A stretch of DNA of 64,000 bases from Rhizobium sp. CFBP 8762. GTDB lineage: Bacteria; Pseudomonadota; Alphaproteobacteria; Rhizobiales; Rhizobiaceae. The stretch lies in NCBI RefSeq assembly GCF_014841565.1, contig NZ_JACYUD010000001.1:558001-622000 (forward strand), written 5' to 3'. The position numbers and the translations under genes were made by a program. Below the pieces are notes generated by a model. It was not told the DNA's origin. It did not search any database and worked only from the letters and a program-made list of their open reading frames with translations. The first letter of the stretch is position 1; each line of letters starts with the position of its first letter. Shown here in pieces: positions 55,219 through 64,000 of this stretch.

Positions 55219-55608
55219 TTACTTTCTCACTGTCATCAACATCATGCGGTGGAAGGATTTGATCAGCCCGTTGGCAAGCTCCGCCTCGCGCTTGATCTGC
55301 CCGGATTTCATCAACTCCTCGGCAAGGCCGACGCTGTTGCCGGATTCCTGCACGCCGATCGATTTGGTCAAGGCGGCTTCACGTGTGCCGATATTGTCTG
55401 CAGACGATCCGGTATCGGTAAAATGGGCTGCATGGGTTGCGGCCATCTTTACGCCGGTCTGCTCCAGCACCGCCGAAAACGGCGTTACATCCTTGGCGCG
55501 GTAACCCACCGTGTTGGCATTGGCAATGTTGCCCGCCACCACCGACTGGCGGACAGAAAGCCATTCGGCCTGTCTTGAGGCCAGTTCGAAAAGTTGTATC
55601 GGCTGCAT
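55219..55608 (-). CDS. flgB: Flagellar proximal rod protein FlgB
   Basis: 129 residues from the ATG at 55608; the longer frame to 55677 lies over the promoter region and is not used. The motif [19 protein letters not shown] is the rod-protein N-terminal signature, and the C-terminal [18 protein letters not shown] is the partner helix. First gene of the flgB-C-fliE-flgG-A-I-motE-flgH-fliL-fliP unit. Confidence 0.95.
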   Translation of the reverse strand: MQPIQLFELASRQAEWLSVRQSVVAGNIANANTVGYRAKDVTPFSAVLEQTGVKMAATHAAHFTDTGSSADNIGTREAALTKSIGVQESGNSVGLAEELMKSGQIKREAELANGLIKSFHRMMLMTVRK

Positions 55609-55695
55609 CCACGACTCCACACTTAATAAATCGTTAAGTAATCCTCCAATCTTGCGTGGGACTGGTCTGGATTTCACGGGGGTAGCGCCAAATGC

Positions 55696-55725
55696 AAAAA
55701 GCCTGCGGGCATGGCTCCGTAGGCT
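55696..55725 (-). terminator. Intrinsic terminator after the flgF-fliI-orf unit
   Basis: AGCCTGCGG (55700-55708) pairs with CCGTAGGCT (55717-55725), one G-T wobble; on the minus strand it is followed by five Ts. It lies about 22 bp after the stop of the fliI-adjacent gene and shows that flgB starts a new transcript. Confidence 0.85.
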
Positions 55726-55747
55726 GATATGATAGCCAGATTAAGCT

Positions 55748-56308
55748 TTATCGGCGTTCGATAACGTCGCCGTTGGAGGTGATCAGCACCCAGTTGCCCG
55801 CCCGCTGTTCCAGCGTTGCCAAGCGGCTGTTGTCGGGCAAGACGGAGCCAACCTGCACCAGATACATGCCATAGCCATCCTCCACCAACGCTCTGCCATT
55901 GGCTGCATGCATAAGCCGGAAGGGCCGGTTTTGCGCGGGTGTCGGTTCCGGCATCGCAGCGGCGGGGCGCAACGCTTGCTTGGTCAGCCCCGGCACAGCC
56001 GATGTGGTCAGGGGATCGGGTGTCAACGGGTCTCTGGCGGGCTGCCCGCTATTGGTCATGGCAAGCGGCGAAATGCTGACCACCGGCTGGGAGGACAGGG
56101 ACGACAGATCACGGGTTTCGCCCCGCCAGAGGGTGGGCAGGGAAAACTGGTCCTGATTGAAAAACACATACCACGGGAAAAACGTTGCAAGCACGGCAAG
56201 CAGCACGCCGATAAGCGCCAGAAGCTGGTCAACGACCAGAACGTTGGCATTCAGACCCGCATCGGATGGCGAGACAATTTCATCCGCCTCGAAATCAGAA
56301 ACACTCAT
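55748..56308 (-). CDS. Membrane-anchored protein of the fliI locus, C-terminal domain like GspC/PilP
   Basis: 186 residues. One transmembrane helix at about 26-50 (VVDQLLALIGVLLAVLATFF then PWYVFF), a Pro/Ser/Thr-rich linker of about 70 residues, and a small C-terminal domain with MYLVQVGSVLPDNSRLATLE and RAGNWVLITSNGDVIER. That last pattern resembles the homology region of type II secretion GspC or PilP, which bind a secretin. It follows fliI by 5 bp, so it is co-transcribed with flgF and fliI. Function is unknown; a periplasmic contact to the basal body or export gate is inferred. Confidence 0.65.
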   Translation of the reverse strand: MSVSDFEADEIVSPSDAGLNANVLVVDQLLALIGVLLAVLATFFPWYVFFNQDQFSLPTLWRGETRDLSSLSSQPVVSISPLAMTNSGQPARDPLTPDPLTTSAVPGLTKQALRPAAAMPEPTPAQNRPFRLMHAANGRALVEDGYGMYLVQVGSVLPDNSRLATLEQRAGNWVLITSNGDVIERR

Positions 56309-56313
56309 CGTGC

Positions 56314-57705
56314 CTATCTCCCCATGCCCGCCGCAGTTTTCAGCGCTGTTGCCAAGTCCGTAAACGCATCAAAGGCGGGTTCTTCGGCAGGCGTCTGCCG
56401 CAGAACATCATATATAACGGGTACCTGTTTAATTGCCATATCCAAATCCGGATCGCTCCCCGCGCGATATCCGCCAATCAGCCGCAGATCGCGGGTTTCC
56501 TCATAGCGATGGATCAGTGCTTTCAACCGCGCGACCAGCTTTTCCTGCTCCGGCGTCCACGCCTTGCGGGCAAGACGCGAGATGGAGGCCAGCGGATTGA
56601 CAGGCGGATAGCGCCCCTCCTCCGCCAGACTGCGATCCATGACAATATGCCCGTCCAGAATACCGCGGGTGGAATCGGCAATAGGATCGTTATGATTGTC
56701 GCCATCGACCAGAATGGAGATGATTGCCGTGATCGTGCCCGCATCGTCCGCGCCCGGTCCGGCACGCTCCAGCAGGCGCGGCAGTTCTGTAAACACGGAA
56801 GCCGGATAGCCGCGCGCGATGGGCGGCTCGCCCGATGCGGTTGCAACCTCGCGAATAGCATGGGCAAAGCGCGTGACGCTATCAACGATCAGCAGCACGT
56901 TATCGCCCTGATCGCGGTAATGCTCGGCAATGGTGATGGCCGTCAACGGGGCCATTTTGCGAAGCATCGGGCTTTCATCGCTGGTTGCGACAACTGCCAC
57001 GGATTTCGCCAGATTGTCGCCCAGCGTATCCTCGATAAACTCGCGAACTTCACGCCCGCGCTCCCCCACCAGTGCAATCACCACCTTGTCGAACGCATTG
57101 GCACGGGCAATCATCGACAGCAGCGTGGATTTCCCAACGCCGGAACCGGCGAAGATACCCAGTCGCTGGCCAAGGCACAGCGGCGAAAACAGATCGATGG
57201 CGCGCACGCCGGTTTTAAAACCGGTTTCCACCCGCTGACGCGTCATGGATGGCGGCGCAGTGTTGGCGATGGAGCGCGGGTGCGCGCCTTGCAAAACGGG
57301 CCCCAGATTATCGATGGGATGGCCAAGCGCGTTGATCGTGCGACCGCACCAGTCGTCGGTCGGCGCAACACGGAACGCCCCCACGCGAATGACCGTATCG
57401 CCGATGCCAATGGGGTCACCCGGCTCGATGGGGCAAACGACGATTGTCTCCTGCTCCACCCGCACAACCTCGCCTAGATGCAGGCTTCCGCCGCTTTTGT
57501 GCGCGACGAAATCACCCAGCCGGACATGGCGCGACAGGCCCTTGACCGTGTAGTTGCCAGCAGCAATCATCTGTACCTTGCCACCGGGGGCAAGCGTGTT
57601 GTCTGCTTTTGAATAATGCTCAACAAGCCCAGCCAGGGCTGCCAGCGATGGTGACGCCGCCGGTGGATCAAGTGGCTTCAGGCGGTCCATTCTGGCATCG
57701 ATCAT
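56314..57705 (-). CDS. fliI: Flagellar export ATPase FliI
   Basis: 463 residues. Walker A GIFAGSGVGKSTLLSM spans about 183-198, followed by ALVGERGREVREFIEDTLGD and Walker B NVLLIVDSVTRFAHAIREV. It is related to the F1 beta subunit and powers loading of export substrates at the inner-membrane gate. It lies 6 bp after flgF. The presumptive FliH partner is proposed at 45594-46238 and FliJ at 31587-32000. Confidence 0.97.
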   Translation of the reverse strand: MIDARMDRLKPLDPPAASPSLAALAGLVEHYSKADNTLAPGGKVQMIAAGNYTVKGLSRHVRLGDFVAHKSGGSLHLGEVVRVEQETIVVCPIEPGDPIGIGDTVIRVGAFRVAPTDDWCGRTINALGHPIDNLGPVLQGAHPRSIANTAPPSMTRQRVETGFKTGVRAIDLFSPLCLGQRLGIFAGSGVGKSTLLSMIARANAFDKVVIALVGERGREVREFIEDTLGDNLAKSVAVVATSDESPMLRKMAPLTAITIAEHYRDQGDNVLLIVDSVTRFAHAIREVATASGEPPIARGYPASVFTELPRLLERAGPGADDAGTITAIISILVDGDNHNDPIADSTRGILDGHIVMDRSLAEEGRYPPVNPLASISRLARKAWTPEQEKLVARLKALIHRYEETRDLRLIGGYRAGSDPDLDMAIKQVPVIYDVLRQTPAEEPAFDAFTDLATALKTAAGMGR

Positions 57706-57711
57706 AGCGGC

Positions 57712-58437
57712 TTACTTCGCCCCGCCAAGGGTTTTGATGGCTTCGTTGAAGGAACTTTCTCCATCGCGCATCAGCGAGTTCATGCTTTCAAATGCGCGGG
57801 TAACAGTAATAAGCTGGGTCATCTCGGCAATGGGGTTGACGTTCGATTCTTCCGTATAACCCTGCACCAGCCCGGCATCGATACGGTCTACCACTGGCTG
57901 TGCGGGCAACGCGGGAATAACACCGCTGTTCGACACACGGGTAAACCCTTTGGACATATCGGCTTCGAACAGGCCGATGGCTCCCACCTGCTGGCCGTTC
58001 TGGTAGAGAACGCCATCGCTGCTGGCGGTTGGTGCTCCCGCGGCCCCGTTCAGCTGGATCGGCGCGCCGCCGGCGTCCAGAACCGGATAGCCATTGATGG
58101 TAACCAGATCACCGGCTTCCGTCAGGGTAAAGCGCCCGTCGCGCGTCAAGGCCTGGCCCGATGGTGTTTCGATGGAAAACCACGCATCGCCCTTAACGGC
58201 AAAATCCAGCATGTTGCCGGTGTGCTTCATGCCGCCATTGCGGGTGGAGATATACTCTTTTCCCTGCGAGACAAACGATACATCTGCGGTCTGTGTGTCT
58301 GCCACCACTTGATTGAACTTGACTTCAGTGGCGCGAAAACCGGTGGTCGTGGCATTGGCAATGTTGTCGGCCAGCGTGTTCATGCGCCGCTCAAGGGCCA
58401 TATGGGCTGAAATTCCGACATAAATCCCGGTTTGCAT
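57712..58437 (-). CDS. flgF: Flagellar proximal rod protein FlgF
   Basis: 241 residues from the ATG at 58437 (MQTGIYVGISAHMALERRMN, then NIANATTTGFRATEVKF). The C-terminus has NVNPIAEMTQLITVTRAFES, the rod-protein partner helix. First gene of the flgF-fliI-orf unit, divergent from motA across about 180 bp. Confidence 0.95.
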   Translation of the reverse strand: MQTGIYVGISAHMALERRMNTLADNIANATTTGFRATEVKFNQVVADTQTADVSFVSQGKEYISTRNGGMKHTGNMLDFAVKGDAWFSIETPSGQALTRDGRFTLTEAGDLVTINGYPVLDAGGAPIQLNGAAGAPTASSDGVLYQNGQQVGAIGLFEADMSKGFTRVSNSGVIPALPAQPVVDRIDAGLVQGYTEESNVNPIAEMTQLITVTRAFESMNSLMRDGESSFNEAIKTLGGAK

Positions 58438-58620
58438 AACGCGCAGTCCCTCAAAACGATGGGCGCACCACAGCGCACCCCACTGCTGCCAATCTGACCC
58501 CAATGCCTTGCGCGAACCTGTCTTTGGATGTGGCTCAAAACATCCGGCCTCAAACAGCCCCGCGCAAGGCTGATCTCCTAATCAGAGTATCCAAAATAAA
58601 GACTCGGGCCGTGGACACCA

Positions 58621-59493
58621 ATGAATATTCTGATCGGACTTCTCGTAACGTTTGGCTGCATTCTTGGCGGATACATGGCCATGGGTGGCCATTTGCAGGT
58701 GCTTTTCCAGCCGTTCGAGCTATTGATCATCGGCGGAGCCGGCATTGGCGGCTTTATCATGGCCAACACGATGAAGGTCGTGAAGGATGCCGGTAAAGCC
58801 ATCATGGAAGCCTTCAAGCACACCGTGCCGAAGGAGCGCCATTACCTCGATACGCTGGGGGTGCTGTATGCGCTGATGCGCGACCTGCGCACGAAATCGC
58901 GCAACGAGATCGAAAGCCACATCGACAACCCATCGGAATCCGCCATCTTTCAGGCAGCGCCGACGGTTCTCAGCAATCAGGAGCTGACCTCGTTCATCTG
59001 TGATTACGTACGGCTGATCATCATCGGCAATGCCCGCTCGCATGAGATCGAGGCGCTGATGGATGAGGAAATCAACACGATCACTCATGACAAAATGAAA
59101 TCCTACCACGCCCTGATGGCCATGGGGGACGCATTTCCAGCCATCGGCATCGTTGCGGCGGTTCTGGGGGTTATCAAGGCCATGGCGGCCATTTCCGAAT
59201 CGCCAGAGGTACTGGGCGGGCTGATCGCTGCGGCCCTTGTTGGTACGCTTCTGGGTGTGTTCCTGTCCTACTCCATCGTCAACCCGCTGATTGCCAATAT
59301 CAAAGCCGTGCGCGACAAGCAGAACCGTCTGTACATCATCGTCAAACAGACCTTGATTGCCTACATGAACGGTTCCGTCCCGCAGGTGGCGCTGGAATAC
59401 GGCCGCAAGACCATTTCTGCCTATGAGCGTCCATCAATTGACGCCGTAGAGCAGGAAATGATGAACCCCGGCGGCGACAAGAAGGCGGCCTGA
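58621..59493 (+). CDS. motA: Flagellar stator protein MotA
   Basis: 290 residues with four transmembrane helices. [20 protein letters not shown] and [20 protein letters not shown] form the first pair, and [20 protein letters not shown] with [20 protein letters not shown] the second, containing the conserved proline and proton-path residues. It forms the stator with MotB. First gene of the plus-strand motA-fliM-fliN-fliG-flhB unit; fliM begins 3 bp after its stop. Confidence 0.97.
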   Translation: MNILIGLLVTFGCILGGYMAMGGHLQVLFQPFELLIIGGAGIGGFIMANTMKVVKDAGKAIMEAFKHTVPKERHYLDTLGVLYALMRDLRTKSRNEIESHIDNPSESAIFQAAPTVLSNQELTSFICDYVRLIIIGNARSHEIEALMDEEINTITHDKMKSYHALMAMGDAFPAIGIVAAVLGVIKAMAAISESPEVLGGLIAAALVGTLLGVFLSYSIVNPLIANIKAVRDKQNRLYIIVKQTLIAYMNGSVPQVALEYGRKTISAYERPSIDAVEQEMMNPGGDKKAA

Positions 59494-59496
59494 CGC

Positions 59497-60441
59497 ATGG
59501 CAAAACCTGTTTCCCCCGCATCCACAAAACCTATGCCGCCAGAACTGCTGGCCCGAATGGTGGGGACGCTGGGCGATGCGAAGACAGTGGCCAAGCTCTG
59601 TGGCGAGTTCGGTGCCATTCTGGCCCAGGCTCTGCCGCCCCTGCTGAAAACCGAGTCCGGCCATGACGTGACGATAGCCTTTGCTGGCAGCGATACCGGC
59701 ACGATGGACGAGCTGGTGCACCGCCTTGGCACGAGCGTTGCCATCTCGGACGCCTCGTTGCGCAACTGGTGCCCGCATTTCGTTCTGGGCTGTGACAGCC
59801 CGATCATCATTGCCATGATGGAATCCCTGCTGGGCGCCCTGCCCGATGCGGTCACGGAGCCGGAGCCACGCGCGCTGTCGGCCATCGAGATCGACATTGC
59901 GGCCATGCTCTTTGAAAACATCGGCGAAGTTGTGCGCATGGCAGTAGGGCTCAAGACCGAGCCGGTCATCGTGCGCCCGTGCAACGACACCGAGCGGCCA
60001 AAGCCGGACGCAACGGCCGCACCTGTGTTTGCAGCCGCAATCACCATGACCATGGGGCTGGGGCCGGTGCTTTCGACATTTTCGGTTATCGTGCCGCAGG
60101 CGGTTTTGCTCAAGACCAAATTCCTCCACGCCCCCGCCGGACAACCACCCAAGCCGGAGGCTGCTCACTGGACCGACCAGTTGCGCGAGCAGGTCCAGCG
60201 CTCCAGTGTTACGCTCAACGCCCATATCCGCCTCGAGCGGATGACACTTGATGCTATCAGCCGCCTGCAAGTCGGGGATGTGCTGATGTTTCAGGATACG
60301 CAGGATGTGCGTGTGGATGTCAGCGCCAATGGCCGGGAGCTTTACATCTGCGAGTTCGGCCGAGCGGGCTCCCGCTATACGGTCCGGGTCAAAGATACTT
60401 ATGGCTCGGAAGAAGACTTGCTTTCGCATATTACGTCTTGA
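59497..60441 (+). CDS. fliM: Flagellar motor switch protein FliM
   Basis: 314 residues of the diverged rhizobial type. The C-terminal SpoA domain (about 215-310) has SVTLNAHIRLERMTLDAISR and LQVGDVLMFQDTQDVRVDVS, and the middle domain has SAIEIDIAAMLFENIGEVV. The N-terminal CheY-P-binding motif of enteric FliM (LSQ-EID-L) is not obvious. It forms the C-ring with FliG and FliN. It lies 60 bp upstream of fliN. Confidence 0.9.
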   Translation: MAKPVSPASTKPMPPELLARMVGTLGDAKTVAKLCGEFGAILAQALPPLLKTESGHDVTIAFAGSDTGTMDELVHRLGTSVAISDASLRNWCPHFVLGCDSPIIIAMMESLLGALPDAVTEPEPRALSAIEIDIAAMLFENIGEVVRMAVGLKTEPVIVRPCNDTERPKPDATAAPVFAAAITMTMGLGPVLSTFSVIVPQAVLLKTKFLHAPAGQPPKPEAAHWTDQLREQVQRSSVTLNAHIRLERMTLDAISRLQVGDVLMFQDTQDVRVDVSANGRELYICEFGRAGSRYTVRVKDTYGSEEDLLSHITS

Positions 60442-60501
60442 TGATAAGCTGATAGTCACCACAGAACGTTTGGGGCAAGCTTCAAATGAAATATAGCTGG
60501 T

Positions 60502-61086
60502 ATGGTAATGAATAACGCACCCAAAGAAGATCAGATGGACCCGATTTCACCCGGCCTTGGCGACGATGAACTCGATCAGGCAATCGATGATCTGCGCAGT
60601 GCGAAAGCCTCCGATGCAGATCCTTTGGACATGGCCCCTCTGGACATGCCAAAGGGCAATGTTACGGATCTGGCTGACTTCGGCGGCGATTTTCAAACGG
60701 ATTTCGCCAGCCAACCAGATTTTGCTGATGCATTTGCGTCGACAGACGTTTCGGCCGATGCCGCATCCGCATTCGGTGATGGCCTGGAAGAGTTCTCAAC
60801 CGCCCCGCAAGCCCCGCCAACCTCTCACATGTCCGGCAATCTCGGACTGATCATGGATATTCCCGTGGATGTGCAAATCGTTCTGGGCAGCAGCCGCATG
60901 CCGGTATCGGGCCTCATGAACCTGTCAGAAGGCTCGACCATTCCGCTGGACCGCCGCATCGGCGAAGCGGTTGAAATCGTGGTCAATGGCCGCGTTATTG
61001 GCCGGGGCGAAATTACTGTGCTTGAGGAAGACGAAGCGCGGTTCGGCGTCAAGCTAATCGAAATCAACGGTACGCGTAAGGTTTGA
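60502..61086 (+). CDS. fliN: Flagellar motor switch protein FliN
   Basis: 194 residues. An acidic, Asp/Ala-rich N-terminal half is followed by the SpoA domain from about 110: [40 protein letters not shown] and [20 protein letters not shown]. It is longer than enteric FliN (137 residues), as in other alphaproteobacteria. Two nearby ATGs (60502 and 60508) are equally possible starts. It builds the lower C-ring and docks FliH. Confidence 0.94.
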   Translation: MVMNNAPKEDQMDPISPGLGDDELDQAIDDLRSAKASDADPLDMAPLDMPKGNVTDLADFGGDFQTDFASQPDFADAFASTDVSADAASAFGDGLEEFSTAPQAPPTSHMSGNLGLIMDIPVDVQIVLGSSRMPVSGLMNLSEGSTIPLDRRIGEAVEIVVNGRVIGRGEITVLEEDEARFGVKLIEINGTRKV

Positions 61087-61159
61087 AGTCCGGTTTGAGC
61101 ATGATGCCCAACGGAGGGACGCAGGGCGTTCTAACGGTTCGACGACAAAGGTTTGATCC

Positions 61160-62197
61160 ATGATGGATTTCGACACATTTGAAGCTTCCCCGCTCACCCG
61201 CCCGCTGAGCCAGACGGACAAGGCGGCGGCGGTGCTTCTTGCCATGGGCAAGAATGTCGCGGGCAAATTGTTGAAATTCTTCACGCAGGAAGAGTTGCAG
61301 TCCATCATCGCCTCCGCCCAGTCGCTGCGCTCCATTCCGCCGCACGAGCTGGAAGATCTGGTTGCCGAGTTCGAGGACCTGTTTACCGAAGGCGCGGGCC
61401 TTATGGACAATGCCAAGGCCATGGAGAGCATCCTTGAGGAAGGTCTGACGCCTGATGAGGTGGATGGTCTTCTGGGCCGTCGTACCACCTTCCAGGCCTA
61501 TGAAGCCAACATTTGGGATCGTCTCCAGGACAGTGATCCGGTGGCCGTCAGCCAGTTCCTGTTGAAAGAACACCCGCAAACCATCGCCTATGTTCTGTCG
61601 ATGATGCCGTCCAGTTTCAGCGCCAAGGTTCTGCTGCAACTGCCGGAAACGCAGCACGCCGACATTATCAACCGTACCGTCAACATGAAGAATGTCAGCC
61701 CGAAAGCAGCCGACATTATCGAGACACGTATCGTTGAAATGCTGAAAGAGCTGGATGCGGAACGCAATTCCGGCGGCTCGGTCAAGGTCGCCGAGATGAT
61801 GAACGAACTGGACAAGACACAGGTCGAATCGCTGCTGGCCTCGCTGGAAACGATCAGCGTCGAATCGGCCAAGCGCGTACGCCCGAAGATTTTCCTGTTC
61901 GACGATATTCTTCACATGCCGCAACGGTCGCGGGTCGCGCTGTTCAACGATGTGTCGGGCGATATCCTCACCATGGCCCTGCGCACCACCGGGCCGGAAG
62001 TCCGCGAGGCTATTCTGTCCTCCATCGGCGCGCGCCAGCGTCGCATGATCGAATCCGATCTGGTGGCCGGCGATGCGGGTATCAATCCCCGCGATATCTC
62101 GATTGCCCGCCGCTCCATCACGCAGGAGGCCATTCGTCTGGCCGCGAGCGGACAGATCGAGCTTCGCGAAAAGCAGCCAGCGTCCGACGCGGCCTGA
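61160..62197 (+). CDS. fliG: Flagellar motor switch protein FliG
   Basis: 345 residues. LSQTDKAAAVLLAMGKNVAG at the start, the middle LLKEHPQTIAYVLSMMPSSF with the EHPQ motif, and the C-terminal torque domain with RPKIFLFDDILHMPQRSRVA and AILSSIGARQRRMIESDL. Charged residues that face the stator are visible in the last segment. It connects the MS ring to FliM. It follows fliN by 73 bp and precedes flhB by 47 bp. Confidence 0.97.
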   Translation: MMDFDTFEASPLTRPLSQTDKAAAVLLAMGKNVAGKLLKFFTQEELQSIIASAQSLRSIPPHELEDLVAEFEDLFTEGAGLMDNAKAMESILEEGLTPDEVDGLLGRRTTFQAYEANIWDRLQDSDPVAVSQFLLKEHPQTIAYVLSMMPSSFSAKVLLQLPETQHADIINRTVNMKNVSPKAADIIETRIVEMLKELDAERNSGGSVKVAEMMNELDKTQVESLLASLETISVESAKRVRPKIFLFDDILHMPQRSRVALFNDVSGDILTMALRTTGPEVREAILSSIGARQRRMIESDLVAGDAGINPRDISIARRSITQEAIRLAASGQIELREKQPASDAA

Positions 62198-62244
62198 AGC
62201 ATTTCGGTTTGATTGAACCCTAATAAGCCTGACGGAGTGCGACC

Positions 62245-63330
62245 GTGGCCGACGATCAGGATAAGGACAGTAAAACCGAGGCACCGTCCGAGAAAAAGAT
62301 TTCTGACGCCGCCGAGAAAGGCAATGTTCCCTTTTCCCGAGAGGTGCCGGTTTTTGCCTCTACCCTTGCGATTTACATCTATATCGTTTTCTTTCTTCCC
62401 GGCAGTATCGGCCGGTTCGCAGAATCCCTGAAGGATATTTTCGAGCAGCCCCATGCGTGGCGTCTGAACACGTCGCACGATGTTGTGGCCCTGATCCGCA
62501 ACGTCTTGTGGAGCGCCAGCAGCGTTGTCATGCCCGCCTTCATTCTGATGATGGTTTTCGGTCTGGCTGCATCTATTCTGCAAAACATGCCCGCCCCGGT
62601 TCTGGATCGCATCGCTCCGAAGCTGAACCGCCTGTCTCCCATCGCGGGGTTCAAGCGCATTTTCGGAAAACAGGGCATGGTCGAATTCGGCAAATCCCTT
62701 TTCAAGGTTCTGGTCGTTTCCACCGTCGTCGTCGTCGTGCTTTGGAATGACTACTTCGCGTCACTCGATTCGATGTTTTCCGACCCGGTCACCATGCTTG
62801 GAAAGATGGCGAATTTTCTCAGGCAGATCGTGCTGGTGATCCTGTTTTCGACTGCCGTGGTTGCGATTGTCGATTTCTTCTGGACGCGGCACCACTGGTA
62901 CACCGAACTGATGATGACAAAGCAGGAAGTGAAAGAGGAAAACAAACAGTCCCAAGGCGACCCGATCATCAAGGCGCGGCTGCGCTCCATTGCCCGCGAC
63001 CGCGCCCGCAAACGCATGATGAGCAACGTGCCCCGGGCCACCATGGTCATTGCCAACCCCACGCATTTTGCCGTGGCGCTGCGCTATGTGCGCGAAGAAG
63101 GCGACGCACCTGTCGTGGTTGCCAAAGGTCAGGATCTGGTCGCGCTCAAGATTCGCGAGATTGCAGAGAAAAACAATATTCCCGTTTTTGAAGATCCGCC
63201 GCTTGCCCGCTCAATGTTTGCGCAAGTCTCGGTCGATAGTGTCATTCCACCGGTGTTTTACAAGGCAGTTGCCGAATTGATTCATCGAATTTATGCGGCC
63301 TCATCATCCAATAACGGTCAGACTCGATGA
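62245..63330 (+). CDS. flhB: Flagellar export switch protein FlhB
   Basis: 361 residues from a GTG at 62245. It has the N-terminal motif [19 protein letters not shown], four transmembrane helices, and the self-cleaving NPTH site at 271-274 within [15 protein letters not shown]. Cleavage changes export specificity from hook to filament proteins together with FliK. Its stop overlaps the next ATG by 4 bp. Confidence 0.97.
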   Translation: MADDQDKDSKTEAPSEKKISDAAEKGNVPFSREVPVFASTLAIYIYIVFFLPGSIGRFAESLKDIFEQPHAWRLNTSHDVVALIRNVLWSASSVVMPAFILMMVFGLAASILQNMPAPVLDRIAPKLNRLSPIAGFKRIFGKQGMVEFGKSLFKVLVVSTVVVVVLWNDYFASLDSMFSDPVTMLGKMANFLRQIVLVILFSTAVVAIVDFFWTRHHWYTELMMTKQEVKEENKQSQGDPIIKARLRSIARDRARKRMMSNVPRATMVIANPTHFAVALRYVREEGDAPVVVAKGQDLVALKIREIAEKNNIPVFEDPPLARSMFAQVSVDSVIPPVFYKAVAELIHRIYAASSSNNGQTR

Positions 63331-63776
63331 AAAAATGCGCTTATTCTGAACTGAGAGAAAAAATTGTGGCGGACGCCATTCGACCTGTGGCCACCGAACT
63401 GCGGCTTATCGATGCCGCCGATCTGATTTCCATGCTTCGGTTCGAGTGCCATGGAAATCTTTCCGACCTCGTTTCCTCGGCGGCAGAGTTGTACTTTCTT
63501 CCCGGCACCGTAAATCTCGGCTCCGGCGGCGACTACAAGCTGGACTGGGAAAGCGCGCCCGAAGTCATTCTGGACCTGGAATTAAAGCCCGGCGGCGTGA
63601 CGGTGTACGCGCAACTGGCACTGCGCGGCGAAGAGGCCGGACTGGAAATCAATCACATCGCTTTCCAACATCCATCGGACGATCAGGAGGAAAATACCGC
63701 CTATCTGGTGCAACGCCTGAATGCGTCCCGTTTCACCTGCGCCGCGACCGACGCCTGCATGCAAATTGCTAGTTGA
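63327..63776 (+). CDS. Hypothetical protein downstream of flhB
   Basis: 149 residues, no signal peptide, no membrane helix. The first 50 residues are helical ([20 protein letters not shown]), and a beta-rich middle ([40 protein letters not shown]) follows. Not recognised as any known domain. The 4-bp overlap with flhB indicates translational coupling, and its end overlaps the convergent VisR-like gene by 8 bp. A motility-related role is inferred only from position. Confidence 0.75.
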   Translation: MKKCAYSELREKIVADAIRPVATELRLIDAADLISMLRFECHGNLSDLVSSAAELYFLPGTVNLGSGGDYKLDWESAPEVILDLELKPGGVTVYAQLALRGEEAGLEINHIAFQHPSDDQEENTAYLVQRLNASRFTCAATDACMQIAS

Positions 63777-64000
63777 TATAGCCGAGCCGCAAAGCCTTCG
63801 CGATGGCCTGAATGCGATTGACCGAATTCAGCTTGGTCGTGGCCGTGCCCAGATAAGCGTTGACCGTATGAACTGACAGGCCCATCCGGTCGGCGATTTC
63901 CTCGCTGATGTGGCCGTCGCTGGCCATTTGCAGGCACACCATCTCCCGTTCGCTCAGATTATCGTTATGGTTGGTTCGGCGCTCATCGGCTGCCAGCATG
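63769..64000 (-). CDS. visR: LuxR-type regulator C-terminus, VisR-like, 5' part outside the window
   Basis: The last 76 or more residues hold a GerE/LuxR helix-turn-helix: LSEREMVCLQMASDGHISEE, IADRMGLSVHTVNAYLGTAT and TKLNSVNRIQAIAKALRLG. The sensor half lies beyond 64000. By position next to flhB and by family this matches VisR, which with VisN heads the flagellar hierarchy of S. meliloti and activates rem. The ATG at 63999 is probably internal rather than the start. VisN itself is outside the window, so the name rests on context. Confidence 0.75.
   Translation of the reverse strand, partial: MLAADERRTNHNDNLSEREMVCLQMASDGHISEEIADRMGLSVHTVNAYLGTATTKLNSVNRIQAIAKALRLGYIN

Noticed and set aside
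56266-57477. 403-codon open frame opposite fliI
   Set aside because: Antisense shadow of the conserved FliI frame, rich in Arg, His and Gln as such shadows usually are.
59434-60462. 342-codon open frame opposite fliM
   Set aside because: Shadow of fliM with no motif; the plus-strand gene has neighbours in operon spacing.

Overview
The window reads as chromosome of a flagellated alphaproteobacterium of the order Hyphomicrobiales (Rhizobiales), closest in layout to Rhizobiaceae such as Sinorhizobium or Agrobacterium. The evidence is a Rem-type response regulator, a VisR-like LuxR end, motC/motD/motE, flaF/flbT, a fliL-fliP-flagellin-motBCD-rem-flgEKL-flaF-flbT-flgD-fliQ-flhA-fliR gene order, an aglREFGAK-type alpha-glucoside locus, a zwf-pgl-edd Entner-Doudoroff operon and RIME-like intergenic palindromes. 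The genus cannot be fixed from sequence alone. No rRNA, tRNA, CRISPR, IS element or prophage was seen. No gene-free stretch exceeds 300 bases; the longest are the aglE-aglR gap (about 274 bp), the rem upstream region (about 241 bp) and the gap between the polysaccharide export genes (about 229 bp).

Layout. 1-7.8 kb: a polyamine-binding protein (cut by the window edge), a chemoreceptor, a BaiN-type flavoprotein, and a puuA-puuB-like pair for gamma-glutamylated amine breakdown. 7.9-12.0 kb: zwf-pgl-edd, which converts glucose-6-phosphate to KDPG. 12.1-20.3 kb: a PilZ-like protein, then the agl locus (aglE, F, G, A, K on the minus strand, with divergent aglR). Two identical 12-bp palindromes lie between aglE and aglR and are the likely AglR operators. 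20.3-21.2 kb: folD. 21.3-28.6 kb: a surface polysaccharide cluster with a Wzz/GumC-type copolymerase, a Wzx-like flippase and three glycosyltransferase-type genes, one of them a GT4-WecG fusion. 28.6-30.0 kb: a divergent rhodanese/FtrA-like pair.

30.0-64.0 kb is one continuous flagellar and motility island. On the minus strand, from upstream to downstream, it holds flgF-fliI-orf; then flgB-flgC-fliE-flgG-flgA-flgI-motE-flgH-fliL-fliP; a single flagellin gene; fliH-like-motB-motC-motD(fliK)-lytic transglycosylase; rem; and flgE-flgK-flgL-flaF-flbT-flgD-fliQ-flhA-fliR followed by four small poorly described genes (FliJ-like, FlgJ rod-binding type, FlgN-like, FliL-like). The plus-strand arm is motA-fliM-fliN-fliG-flhB-orf, meeting the VisR-like gene convergently at the right edge. 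A TPR plus GT41 (O-GlcNAc-transferase family) glycosyltransferase gene, visibly richer in A+T than its neighbours, sits divergently next to the flagellin gene and is the best candidate for a flagellin-modifying system. The small unnamed genes are candidates for export-apparatus parts (FliH, FliJ, FlgN) that sequence searches often miss in rhizobia.
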